DNA of 64,000 bases from an uncultured Mycoplasmatota bacterium (GTDB taxonomy: Bacteria; Bacillota_I; Bacilli_A; Mycoplasmatales; Mycoplasmoidaceae). Shown here piece after piece: positions 1-9,798 of the stretch (position 1 is its first letter; the number at the start of each line of letters is the position of its first letter). The notes beneath the pieces are model-generated. The model had not been told where the DNA came from, ran no database searches, and saw only the letters and a program-made list of their open reading frames with translations. The stretch is from contig CATDIL010000005.1 in NCBI GenBank assembly GCA_949517355.1, positions 1 through 64,000 of the forward strand, written 5' to 3'. Made by a program: the position numbers and the translations under genes.

Positions 1-1326
1 ACATTTAGAACCTTCTGCAAAGGTTAAATTTTCAATAAAATCTGGAATTGTTGATTCTGATCCGTTATAAAAAGCACTTTCATTAATACTTGTAACTCTA
101 GCAGGGATTTGCATAGTGTTACATAATCTATATGCTCTTGAATTAGCTAAGAATTCTGAAGTAAAACCCATTAAGACATCGTTTTCAATGCGATATACAC
201 TATCTGGTAATTCAGCATCTGGTAATCAACTTTCTGGTAATCCACCATTATTTAATAAATATTCAAGCAATGCTATACTATCATGTGCGTCATCACTTTG
301 GTTTGCAACAGTCACAGCTCCTCTATCTGAATAAACACCACTGAATGAAGTATCATATAATGTTGTATTACCCTTTCAAGAATCTCATGTAATACTATTT
401 AAACTAGAACAACCAGCAAAAACATTCATACCCAATGTTGATAAATTACTTGGCAAAGATATAGAAGTGAGTGATAAACACTTTTCAAAAGCACAATTGC
501 CAATTGAAGATAAACTAGTTACATTTGAAAAATCAATAGAGGATAATGAAGAACAACCTCGAAATCCATAGTATTCAATTTTTTCTAAACTTTCTGGAAG
601 TTTTACTGAAGTTAATGATTTACAGGTATCAAATCCAGAATGATCAATTAATGTTAAATTAGTGCAGTTTGATAAATCAATTGAGGTAAGTTTAGAACAA
701 TTACCAAAAGCTTCAGATGGAATTTTGGTTAAATTATCTGAAAAATTTACTGAAATTAATGATGTACAACCATAAAATGCATAAAATTCCATTGAAGAAA
801 GAATAGTACATTTTGATAAATCAACAGAAGTTAATGATGAACAATTTTCAAAAGCGTGGCCTCTAATCAAAGACAAGTTAATTGCATTTGAAAAATCAAT
901 ATGATTTAGTGTTGAACTTTCAAAAGAACGTATTCCAAAAGAAGAACATTTAGAACCTTCTGCAAAGGTTAAATTTTCAATAAAATCTGGAATTGTTGAT
1001 TCTGATCCGTTAAAAAAAGCATTTTCATTAATACTTGTAACTCTTTCTGGAATCTGCATAGTGTGAAAATCTTGAAAATTGTCTTTATAAATAGGAGAAG
1101 TTGAATCGTTTAAAAATTCATCTTTAAATCCCAATAAAACATTGTCGCTGTTAATTTCATAAACATCATCTGGTAAAACTTTTTGATCAACAGGTTCATC
1201 TCCGCCTCCGCTGTTTTTTTCTTGAATGGAATAAACTATTCCACCTATGCCGACTGCAACTGTAGCTGTTATTCCACTACATAATGCAATCAAATTTAAT
1301 AATTTTTTGTTTAACTTCTTGTTCAT
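1..1326 (-). CDS. BspA-like leucine-rich-repeat surface protein, multi-module (3' end beyond left edge)
   Basis: Reading TGA as Trp, one open frame runs from ATG at 1326 off the left edge (at least 442 codons). A lysine-rich start (MNKKLNKKLLNLIALCSG) and a hydrophobic stretch (about residues 10-35) act as export signal or membrane anchor; a clear lipobox like that of its relatives is not obvious. Then comes a family module: LPDDVYEI, VLLGFKDEFL, MQIPERVTSI, then 22-23-residue repeats of the CSSLTSIDLSNC type (LRR_5/BspA class) and a cap near 240-400 (LLEYLLNNGGLPESWLP). After the cap a second module starts again (DSVYRI, VLMGFTSEFL, MQIPARVTSI), so this is a tandem fusion of units. BspA-like proteins are cell-surface adhesins in several host-associated microbes; adhesion here is inference. 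It has its own promoter with a 17-A tract. The sequence at 1-94 repeats 946-1039 almost exactly. Confidence 0.85.
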
Positions 1327-1380
1327 ATTTACCTTTATATATTAATATAATATACTCTTTTTTTTTTTTTTTTTCAAAAA
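1327..1380 (-). promoter_or_regulatory. Promoter of the 1326 BspA-like gene with A17 tract
   Basis: On the minus strand, 17 consecutive A (plus-strand T at 1358-1374) sit directly upstream of GAGTATATTATATT, which holds a TATATT/TATTAT -10 box (about 1347-1354). A weak AAAGG ribosome site lies just before the ATG at 1326. The tract occupies the place of the -35/-10 spacer. This is the arrangement known from Mycoplasma hyorhinis vlp genes, where tract length switches transcription. Switching here is inferred. Confidence 0.7.
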
Positions 1381-1392
1381 AATCGAAAAATA

Positions 1393-1430
1393 ACAAAAAA
1401 AATGTACCCAATATTTTGAGTACATTTGCA
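1393..1430 (-). terminator. Rho-independent terminator of the 1441-2820 gene
   Basis: Arms ATGTACTCAA and TTGGGTACAT (minus strand) around an AATA loop are followed by eight T. It begins just after the TAA at 1441-1443. The same hairpin type recurs at 26605-26636 and 27577-27608. Confidence 0.8.
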
Positions 1431-1440
1431 ATTAAGTTAA

Positions 1441-2820
1441 TTAATCTTTAGCTACTTCTCAAGAAGACAGTAATCCACCTTTTTCTTTTAAAAGTGATAA
1501 TAATTCACTAGAAGTATAATTTCCTGTTGATTTAACATGTCCTGTATTTGGGATATATTTAAAACTTTCAACTCCAATTATTGGAGCGCTGTTTAAATTA
1601 TTTCAAATAATTTCTTCAATAGACCTACAAAATTCAAAAGCAGAATCACCAATTATTTGTAAACTACCTGGGAATGTTATAGAATGTGATTTGCATTCAA
1701 AAAACGCAAATGCATCAATCGAAGTTAGATTGATATATTTTGATAAATCAAGAGGTGTTGATAATGGACAAGCAAAAAAAGCATACATACCAATTGATGA
1801 TAAATTATTACAATTTGATAAATTAACTGTTGTTAAAGAATAACATCATCCAAAGGAATTCATACCAATTGAAGATAAATTGTTAGGAAACTTAATAGAA
1901 GTTAATTTATTACGTCTACAAAAACCACTTTGTCCTATTGATAACAAATTAGTGCAATTCGATAAATCAATGTAAGTAATTTCACCAGGCTCTTGTCCTG
2001 AAGTTCCTGATGCTCTAAAAGCACTTTGACCAATTGTAGAACATTGAGATCCTTTAGCAAAAGTTAATTTTGTAATAAATGATGGAATTGTTGATGTTGG
2101 TTGAGAAGAATCGGGAATAAAAAAAGCATTGTCAGCAACACATCTTACTCTTGCTGGAATTTGCATAACACTACGTTCACCATAAGCAGATGGATTATCT
2201 AAAAATTCTTGAGTAAAACCTCGCAAAACATTATTTTCGTCTATATTATAAACTTCATCTGGTAAAGGTAATCAACTCTCTGGTAACCCACCATTATCAT
2301 GTAAACATTGAAGCAATTCATTTTCACTATGTTCACCACTAGTATTAGTTATAGTCACTATTCCGCCAGTTGGACAAACACCACTGAATGCATCGCTAGA
2401 TAAAAAACGGAATGAACCAGTTCAACGATCTCATATAATACTATTTAAACTAGGACAATCATTAAAAACATTTAAATCAACAGATGTTACAGTACTTGAA
2501 AAATCAATAGAAGTTAATGAAGAACATTCCATAAATGCAGATTGATTAATTTGTGTTAGATTATTCGCTTTTGAAATATCAGCTGAAACCAATGATGAGC
2601 AAGAACGAAAAGCGGAGTGATCAATAGATGAACAATTAGAATTTTCAGCAAAAGTTAAATTTTTGATAAAAGATGGAATTGTTGATACAGAATTCTTATA
2701 AAAAGCTTTTCCACTAATTTTTGTTACTCTTGCTGGAATTTGCATAGTATTGCATAATCTATAAGCACTTTGATTAACTAAAAATTCAGTAGTAAATCCT
2801 TTTAATACATGGTAGAGCAT
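1441..2820 (-). pseudogene. BspA-like LRR gene lacking its 5' end (promoterless copy)
   Basis: One continuous minus-strand frame (TGA = Trp) ends at TAA 1441-1443 with the family tail GGLLSSWEVAKD. It contains two modules: VLKGFTTEFL, MQIPARVTKI and LRRs with cap LHDNGGLPESWLP, then VYNIDENNVLRGFTQEF, MQIPARV and more LRRs. It starts abruptly inside a module: the signal peptide, the usual LPDxVYxI segment and any promoter are missing. The only nearby ATG (2820) lies in DNA belonging to the divergent hydrolase. The BspA-type sequence stops at about 2808. It may be a dead remnant or a silent donor cassette for the expressed copy at 1-1326; the frame is otherwise undamaged, which favours recent truncation or maintained use as a donor. 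Confidence 0.8.
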
Positions 2821-3600
2821 GGTGCAAGATATGATAAATTTGCTAAATTTCTTAATTCAAAAGGGTATTTAGTAGTAGCTGATGATCATAGAGGGCATGG
2901 AAACACAGATAAAACTACTTTAGGTTATTGTGATGGTGATATGTTTGCTGATACAGTTAAAGATGAAGGATTTATTACAGACTACTATAAACAAAAATAT
3001 CCTAATCTTAAATACTTTGTATTCGGTTTTTCTTATGGTTCATTTCTAACTCAAAGTTATATTGGTAAATATGGTTACAAAATTGATGGAGTAGTAATTG
3101 GTGGAAGTAATTACAAGAAAGATTTTCAAGTATACTTAGGATCTTTTGTGTGTTTATTTAATAACAAAAAGAAACCAGCAAAACTTATTGAAAAACTTTC
3201 TTTTGGTGCATATGCAAAGAATTTTGATGAAGGAGAATGATTAAGTGTTGATAAAGATAATAATGCACGTTATCATGCTGATCCTTATTGTAAATTTACT
3301 TGCTCATACAGATTTTATGCAGATTTCTTTAGAGGGTTAAGGAAATTGTATACTAAAAAATACATTAGTAATCTTAACAAAAATTTGCCTATTTTATTGA
3401 TTTCTGGTAAAGATGACCCTGTTGGTAATATGGGTAAAGGTGTGAAAAAATTATTTAATTTTTATAAAAATAAAGCCAAAATTAAACATGTTTCATTGAT
3501 TTTATTTCCTCATAGTAGACATGAGTTTTTAAACGAGATGCCTGAAGCTTTAAAAAGATATGAAATCTTATTAGATTTTTTTAATAAATATAATGCTTAA
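2809..3600 (+). pseudogene. Alpha/beta hydrolase (lysophospholipase/monoacylglycerol lipase type), 5'-truncated
   Basis: The frame has TGA = Trp at 3238 and 263 codons from the first ATG. Visible family features are DDHRGHGNT near residue 25, nucleophile elbow GFSYGS, catalytic Asp in GKDDPVG and catalytic His in HSRHEF near the C-terminus. The protein begins with MVEHGARYDKFAKFL; in this family those residues normally follow the HG oxyanion-hole motif about 30 residues in, so the first strand and the HG are absent. The ATG overlaps head to head with the truncated BspA-like gene and there is no promoter or ribosome site. Probably inactive. A second, complete hydrolase of the broader fold lies at 43523-44269. 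Confidence 0.75.
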
Positions 3601-3684
3601 TACTTAATTAACTAATAACTTTATAATTTAGTTTTTACAAAATTATGTTTACTAATGTAAAAATTAATAATTATTATATTTATA

Positions 3685-4875
3685 ATGATTAATATCATTA
3701 TGAACGCTACCATTATCATCATATTAATTTTAGTATTGATATCATTAATTGCTACTTGCATTATTTTAAAACTATTTTTAGATAATAAAAATAAAAATAA
3801 CACTGCAGATACTGTTGTTACCACACAAATTAAATCAATTGAAGAAAATATTAATAATAATTATCATTTTTTTGAAGAAAGATTAAATGAGATTAGAAAA
3901 GAAATTGATAATAAATTTGATATCAAATTTAAAGATTTAACCGATTTAAATGAATCTAAACTGAAAGAAATTAAACAAACAGTTGATGAAAAACTTTCCG
4001 AAACAATAACTAAGAGATTTAACGAAAGTTTTGATTTATTAAGTAAACGTCTTGAAGAAGTACAAAAATCTGCTGGGGAAATGAAAAGAGTTGGAGAGAG
4101 TGTCGGTAATCTTCAAAAAATTTTATCCAATGTTAAAACAACAGGTATTTTTGGGGAAATTCAATTAGGAGCTATATTAGAACAAATTTTAACTAGAGAT
4201 CAATATGAAACAAATATTGTTACAGGAACAAAACGTGATCCAGTAGAATTTGCCATTAAATTCCCTGGGATGGAGGAAAATGAACATGTATATTTACCAA
4301 TTGATTCTAAATTTCCTCTTGAAAAATATACTCAATTAAATGATGCAATTCAATTAGGTGATGAAAACCTGATTAATGAAAGAAGAAAAAGTCTTGTTAC
4401 TACCATTAAGAATATGGCAAAAGACATTAATGAGAAATACATTAATATCCCTAAAACAACTGATATTGCTATTATGTTTTTACCAATTGAAGGTTTATAT
4501 GCAGAAGTGTGTAAAAACGGTTTGATTGAAGAATTGCAAAATAAATATCATGTAGTAATTGCTGGACCAACTACTATGAGTGCTATTCTCACAAGTTTCA
4601 GAATGGGCTTTAAGACGTTAGCTCTTCAAAAAGAATCAGCTAATATTTGAAAAACTTTAGCAGCTATTAGAGTAGAATTTGATCGTTATAACAAACTTGT
4701 TATTAACATTAGTGATAGATTTAAAAAGACTAATGAAGACTTCGATAAGTTAATTACTACAAGAACTAATAAAATTACAAGTAAATTAAATAAAATTGAA
4801 ACTAATAATTTAAGCATTAGTGAAGCTAATAAGATATTAGGTTTAGAAGAGTCTAAAGAAACACAAAACGAATAG
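3685..4875 (+). CDS. rmuC: RmuC family DNA recombination protein
   Basis: 396 aa with one TGA-Trp (4648). An N-terminal transmembrane helix (about residues 3-33, rich in I/L/V) is followed by a long charged coiled coil (about 45-130), then the RmuC nuclease-like core with GIFGEIQLGAILEQIL, DPVEFAIKFPG, LPIDSKFPLEKY, IMFLPIEGLYAE and AGPTTMSAIL. RmuC limits inversions at short repeats in Escherichia coli (family knowledge), notable beside repeat-rich surface genes. The start at 3685 or the second ATG at 3700 are both possible; neither has a good ribosome site. Confidence 0.9.
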
Positions 4876-5290
4876 ACAAAAAACAACACAAACTAGATGA
4901 CATTTCTAATAGAATTAAAATATAAAATTTATATTCTTATTTATTAATAAGATTATTCAAAAGCAATAATTTTTATTAATTAAAAATTCATTTCTTTTAT
5001 TTATTCATCTGATTTATTTTGAATATTTATAAGATTAAAAAAATTTATTAGGATTTTTTTCAAAATCAATTATTGTTAACTTAGAAGAGTATTGAAAAAG
5101 ATAGTCATCCCTATAAATATTACTAAGTTAAAACAAAATTAATGAAGCTATAGATCGAATAAATAATTTACAAAAACCCAAATTATACTATAAATTGTGA
5201 ATTAAACTAAGTTGTCAGGAAATTTGGTTTTTTGACTTAGTATTTGCATTATAAATGTATTGTTAATAAATATGTTTTATTTGAGTTAAA
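4876..5290. other. Gene-poor A+T-rich spacer
   Basis: No convincing open frame, RNA or strong repeat was found in these 415 bases. A short imperfect inverted pair ACTAAGT/ACTTAGT (around 5208-5243) brackets a T-rich stretch and could be a weak transcription end signal for the flanking convergent units. Confidence 0.4.
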
Positions 5291-5454
5291 TTATTTTGAA
5301 GATTTGAAGGTCAATAATTCTGAATTTTTGCAAATCATTTTTTCAATATTATTTATTTTGTAAATAACATTTTCTTCATATTTTTCAATTAATGGTCTTA
5401 CATTATCTAGTAAAGAATTAATAATCAAATCATGAGTTTTTTTATCATACCCTA
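5291..5454 (-). pseudogene. Out-of-frame C-terminal tail of the HNH endonuclease
   Basis: Immediately after the in-frame TAG (5452-5454) of the endonuclease gene, the neighbouring frame stays open for about 50 codons, starting KLGYDKKTHDLIINSLLDN and ending TFKSSK before TAA at 5291-5293. It is charged, helix-like and reads as natural protein. One extra base in the T5/A3 run at about 5456-5463 would join it to the upstream frame, so the gene is probably frameshifted or was so in an ancestor. Confidence 0.55.
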
Positions 5455-6573
5455 ATTTAAAAATAATTTATCTTTATAATGATGAATTTTACTATGGGAA
5501 TATGCATCAATATAAATCATGTTTTCTCAACAATCAATTAATTTTCATTGTTCTGCTGTATCAGCTTGCTCAAGAGGAACGATATGATGGAGATTAAAAC
5601 CTGGTTTTTTTTCTATTTCGTGCATTTGCATATATTTTTTCTTTTCTATTAAACTTCTACCCAAATTTTTCTCAGAATCAACAACACCACCTTTTCCAAT
5701 TCTAATAAATAAATTATAATTATTATCCTTTTCAAAATGCGCAGTTAGTGCTAAAATGTTAATAATTTGTTGTGCTTCATTTTTTCAATTATGTCAATCT
5801 CTATCTAAATCCTTTGATAAATTATATTTTTTTCTATTTGCATGGCACTCCTTACAATAATTTTTTATTGCAGTAATAAAAGCACATTTTTTAAATTTAT
5901 TTAATTTTTGATATTCAATTAAATAATTTTTAATGTTATCTAATGTGTATTTTTTTTCTGAGAAAATTTGATCAATTCCTGTTAAAAATAACATTCAAGT
6001 TTCAGGAGAAAATTTAGCTTTAACTTTTTCTAATGATTCACAAAGAATATCAAATATTTTAGTAAAATATCCATTCATCAAACGTTTGATACAAATGCTA
6101 AATATTATTAGTCTTTCATCAGCATTTTTTTCTAATAATTTTTTTCCTAATTTACTTATTCTAACAAATTTTACTGATTGTTTTTTTTGTTGTTCATTTA
6201 TAAGAATAAAGTTTTTATTAAATCTTTCAATTAGTCCCATTCGTGCAAGGTCTGGAAAAATATTTTTTTTAATTGTATTAAGAGTGCCACTATTTAGAGT
6301 GTCTTTTATATTTTGAACAAATTTTCTATATTTATCTATAGAACATTCATATGACCCAGTATCATCTCCTACTAAAATTTCCATAAAGTCTTCAGAAGAG
6401 GTAAAATTATTTAGTTCAGTGAGTATGCGAATAATCATATTTAAATTTCATCTGTTATGTTGAGAAAAATGCAATCCTCTATAATTTTTATCTAGCAACC
6501 TATTTTTGATAAAAATTGGGATTTTAGATTGAGGTAAGCAAATTCGTTCTAACTCTTTAATTAATTTTTCCAT
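5452..6573 (-). CDS. HNH restriction endonuclease of the two-methyltransferase R-M system
   Basis: 373 aa with TGA-Trp codons at 5995 and elsewhere. ATG at 6573 overlaps the preceding methyltransferase by 17 bases, so they are translated from one transcript. The N-terminal two thirds looks like a DNA-recognition region (helical, with ARMGLIERFNKNF winged-helix-like text). A CxxC near residue 240 (YCKECHANRKK) precedes an HNH site near 329-365 (HHIVPLEQ, ENMIYIDAYSHSKIHHYK). HNH nucleases of this layout next to DNA methyltransferases are typically Type II restriction enzymes; specificity cannot be read. A probable one-base frameshift removes about 50 C-terminal residues beyond the HNH site, so activity is uncertain. 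Confidence 0.7.
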
Positions 6574-7327
6574 TTTTTATGTTTCTTAAAATATTTTTAT
6601 AAAATAACTTATTATTTTCGCACCCACTACAATTTATCCCTAATTTATTGCAAGCAATTATTGTTTGACCAGAGCCCGAAAATAGATCTAAAACTATTGA
6701 GTTTTTATTTGCAGATGCATTCAAAATTCTTTCAATCATTGCTTGTGGTTTTATTGTTGGATGAGAGAGTTTTTTTGTCTTTCCATTAATTTTTTTGCTG
6801 TGTCGTTCAGATGAAAATTCTCAAACATCTGTACATAATTTTCCTTTTGGATTAGGTTTTCAATATTTTCCTTGCTTAGTTTTTATTCCTAAAGAATTTG
6901 AAAGCCTTTGCTTTGATAAATATGGTATTCTAACATTATCAAAATTGAATATTTTAGGATTGCCGTTAGACATAAATAAACATGTCTCTTGGTTGTTAAC
7001 AAATTTATTCTTAGAAGGATGAAATCCATCTTTTTTATATCATGTAATTCAATTGTTAAAAGTTAACTTATTTTTTAATAAATTTAAAGTTATGGCAGAA
7101 TTAAATTGATTGTTAAATATATATATGGATGCACCAATTTTCATTTTTTGAATACATAATGAAATTCATTTTTTCATAAACATTCAATATTGATCTTGAG
7201 AATCAAATTTATCTCATTCATCAATTCCAATGTTATAAGGTGGATCAGCTATTATTAAATCAACACTCTTATCCTTAATTGTGTTTAAAAATTCAACAAC
7301 ATCCATTAAAAATATTTTATTTTTCAT
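6557..7327 (-). CDS. DNA adenine/N4-cytosine methyltransferase B (DPPY class)
   Basis: 256 aa. Catalytic motif DPPYNIG lies at residues 28-34 and SAM-binding motif LDLFSGSGQT near 213-222, with catalytic before SAM motif, i.e. the beta-class order. HPTIKPQAM before motif I is typical of amino-methyltransferases that make N6-methyladenine. The start ATG at 7327 overlaps the stop of methyltransferase A by 11 bases, and its own stop overlaps the endonuclease start. The tight overlap of two methyltransferases and one nuclease suggests a system with an asymmetric recognition site, one enzyme per strand. That is inference. Confidence 0.85.
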
Positions 7328-8141
7328 AAACTTTTTTATTGATTACTGGTTTGTAATTTTTATAAATTTCATACCCTATAAAATTTCTATTATTATTTTT
7401 TGCCGAAACTAATGTTGTTCCACTTCCTGCAAACGGATCTAATATAGTGTCACCTATAAAAGAATATAACTTTATACATCTATTGGCAATTTCTATTGGC
7501 ATAATTGCACAATGTTTTCCAAATGCTTTATCATTTCTATTTGGGATAGGGATATTTCAAATTTGACTTGTAAATCTTAATCAATCACTTTGTGTAATTT
7601 TCGATTTTTCTTTAATTGTTTTACTTACTTTTTTTGCTTTACCAGGTTTAACATAAACTGAAATAAATTCAGTTGTATTTTGTGCATAAAAATTTGATGG
7701 ATATGGATATGAACCAAACATTAATCGTTTAGTAGAATTAATTCTATTTCATATGTACAAATCAAGCAAATTAAATCTTGTATTAGTAAGAATAGAATGT
7801 TGTATTTCTGCTTGTAAGTCATATATTGTTCTGTTATGGAATCTATTATCATATTTTTTTAAAATTGGAATTAGAGGAACATTTATGCAAATTTTTCCAT
7901 TTGGTTTTAAAACTCTATAACATTCTTTTCATACAGGTAAAAGTTTTTGAATATATTTATTAAACTTTTTTGCATAACTTACATCTTTTTTTAAAACTGA
8001 AGAATGTTTTGTTTTTTGGTACCCATCATATGCATAGTTTTTTATATTAAAATAAGGAGGGGAGGTAACTACTAAATCAACACTGTTATTTTTTAATTCC
8101 TTCATTTTTGATGAGTCTTTATAAAAAACAACATTTATCAT
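7317..8141 (-). CDS. DNA methyltransferase A (TSPPY class)
   Basis: 274 aa. TSPPYFNIKNY at residues 26-36 is the catalytic motif of amino-methyltransferases (SPPY is common in N4-cytosine enzymes) and LDPFAGSGTT near 234-243 binds SAM, again beta-class order. It is the first gene of a three-gene R-M operon (7327 and 6573 follow with overlaps). ATG 8141 was chosen because an in-frame TAG lies five codons upstream. Its leader is peculiar: an AGGAGGGG ribosome-site-like element is separated from the ATG by a perfect hairpin, and a (CT)8.5 repeat lies further up. Confidence 0.85.
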
Positions 8142-8151
8142 AAATACAAAA

Positions 8152-8180
8152 ATATTCTATAGATAAAATCTATAGAATAT
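8152..8180 (-). promoter_or_regulatory. Perfect hairpin between ribosome site and start of methyltransferase A
   Basis: ATATTCTATAGAT and ATCTATAGAATAT form 13-bp perfect arms with a 3-base loop. On the transcript the hairpin sits between AGGAGGGG (about 8181-8188) and the ATG at 8141, leaving 10 bases after the stem. Folding would bring the ribosome site to a normal distance from the ATG. The stem followed by T5 could also act as an attenuator, or as a DNA operator for a repressor. Confidence 0.6.
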
Positions 8181-8215
8181 CCCCTCCTACACTAAAAATA
8201 ATTAGAGAGCAGTTA

Positions 8216-8232
8216 CTCTCTCTCTCTCTCTC
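8216..8232. repeat. Dinucleotide microsatellite (CT)8.5 in the R-M operon leader
   Basis: Seventeen bases of perfect CT/GA repeat lie 75 bases upstream of methyltransferase A. A small frame starting ATG at 8263 (minus strand) reads through it as RERERE and stops immediately after at 8213-8215. Adding one repeat unit would instead extend that frame to the hairpin by the methyltransferase start. Such repeats change length by slippage. Confidence 0.75.
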
Positions 8233-8619
8233 GAGTTACAACGAAAATTTTATTAATAGACATATATTCAATAGATGTTTTCCAAATACATTTATTATGT
8301 AAAATAATTTTAATACCTTCTTAAATTTTTGTAGATATTATTATACAATTTAATTTTATTTTTAATAAAATTATTGTTTAAAATGATAGAATAATAAGTT
8401 CATTGTTTGGTTTAAATCTAGTTGGTACACAATTGTATAAATATTGTTTTATTTGGAACAATAAATACAAAAGATAGTTAGTACTGTTTTAAAAGAGAAT
8501 AAATTTGTTATTAATTAAAATATTTGTAAATCAAAAATAATTGTTATGCGTAAAATATATAAATAATATGTGAAATCAATAATATCTTTACCAATTATTT
8601 TAACTAAAAATTAAGGTTA
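8233..8619. promoter_or_regulatory. Spacer between the two R-M operons, probable promoter for the 8141 operon
   Basis: No gene is seen here apart from a possible 16-codon leader frame at 8263. On the minus strand a TATAAT box (8340-8345) lies about 200 bases upstream of methyltransferase A with no strong -35. The rest is A+T-rich with no clear signal. Confidence 0.4.
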
Positions 8620-9798
8620 TTAGCTGCAAAATTTTTGATATTTCAATAATTTGTTTTTTTCAAATGTTTTAATATATTCATTAATGTAATATTGGCGACA
8701 CGAATTTAATGAATTTGTTGGTATTTTTTTGTGTTCGCTTAGCATTAAAAGAATTCATTTTTCAACAATTTGCCAAGAATTAATTTTTTGTAGTTCTCCA
8801 TTTACTTTTCAGTATATTTTTTTATCATCATAATTTTTATGAAGTTGAGTAGGCAACGGCATTATATTATTTTGATCTGATATTTCATTTAAATGTCTTG
8901 CTCATTGATTTCTTTGGGTTGTAAAACATTTTTGTCTTGACATATAGACTGGATATATGTGAGCTAATTGGACTTGATTTCCACTATGATATTTTTCTCA
9001 AAAATTCATATAAAACTGATCTCTGCTACCTACATTTTTTTCTAATTCGCATCTCTTTCTTCTTACTAATATATCTAGATCTTGTTTAATTCTTATTTGT
9101 TTAGTATTTCTTTCTCTTCACCTTTTTAGCTTATTTTTCCATTGCCAAACAGTATGCCCTTCAATGTTGAATCATTCAAAATTATCAATAAATTCCGGAT
9201 TCCTATTTACTATTCAGTCATTAAATGAGTATTGATTTATGTTAACACATTGAACTTTTTCAAAAAGTAATTTACTTTCTTCTAAAGAAAGAATTAATGA
9301 TTGAATGAATGAAGCAAATGCATATTTTTGATTTCTATAAAAAATTTTAAATTGTGCTTTTTTTGGAGAGCCCTCTTCTCCTGATGAATTACTACCAAAA
9401 AGAATGTAATTTATACTTTTTAATGTTAATCTTTCTGTTTTTAAATGTTTATTAAAAATATTATTTAATTTTTTGATTTGTTCAATATTTAAAATTTTAT
9501 GAGTTTTTCTATGTTCACTGGCACTATAATGTGGCAATCCTAATTCTTTTAATATCTTATCTCTAAATAAAAATCAAGATTTTTTAACATTTTTTCCTTC
9601 AAAATGTTTTGCTGTAGTTGTTAATTGAATGCAAACTTTTTTAAATTCTATTCTGAAATCATGGATTAATTCTTGATTATCAAAAAGGAATTTAAATGTT
9701 CCTTGTGTCTCTTGACCTTTATAAACATTGTATACATCTAAAGTTACTACACTTGGATCATATTCATCAATTAATTCTTGAATTTTTGAATCATTCAT
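8620..9798 (-). CDS. HNH-like restriction endonuclease partner of the cytosine-5 methyltransferase
   Basis: 392 aa with several TGA-Trp codons but also TGG-Trp codons, unlike most neighbours. ATG 9798 overlaps the methyltransferase stop by one base (TAATG), so the two form an operon. The C-terminal third (about 275-335) contains VQLAHIYPVYMSRQKC followed by NQWARHLNEISDQNNIMPL and QLHKNYDDKK. The AHI...N...H..yD spacing matches HNH-type nuclease sites. The N-terminal half has no motif I recognise. Assigned as the restriction enzyme from the motif and coupling to the methyltransferase; family and specificity are unknown. Confidence 0.65.

Noticed and set aside
116-334. Plus-strand open frame opposite the first BspA-like gene
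   Set aside because: Antisense shadow; low-complexity codons and no ribosome site. The minus frame carries the conserved module.
3632-3663. TTTTTACA/TGTAAAAA inverted pair as a terminator after the truncated hydrolase
   Set aside because: Long loop and no T-run after the stem; could be chance in such A+T-rich sequence.
5200-5260. Possible insertion-sequence remnant with inverted ends
   Set aside because: Only a 7-base imperfect pair, no transposase frame and no target duplication.
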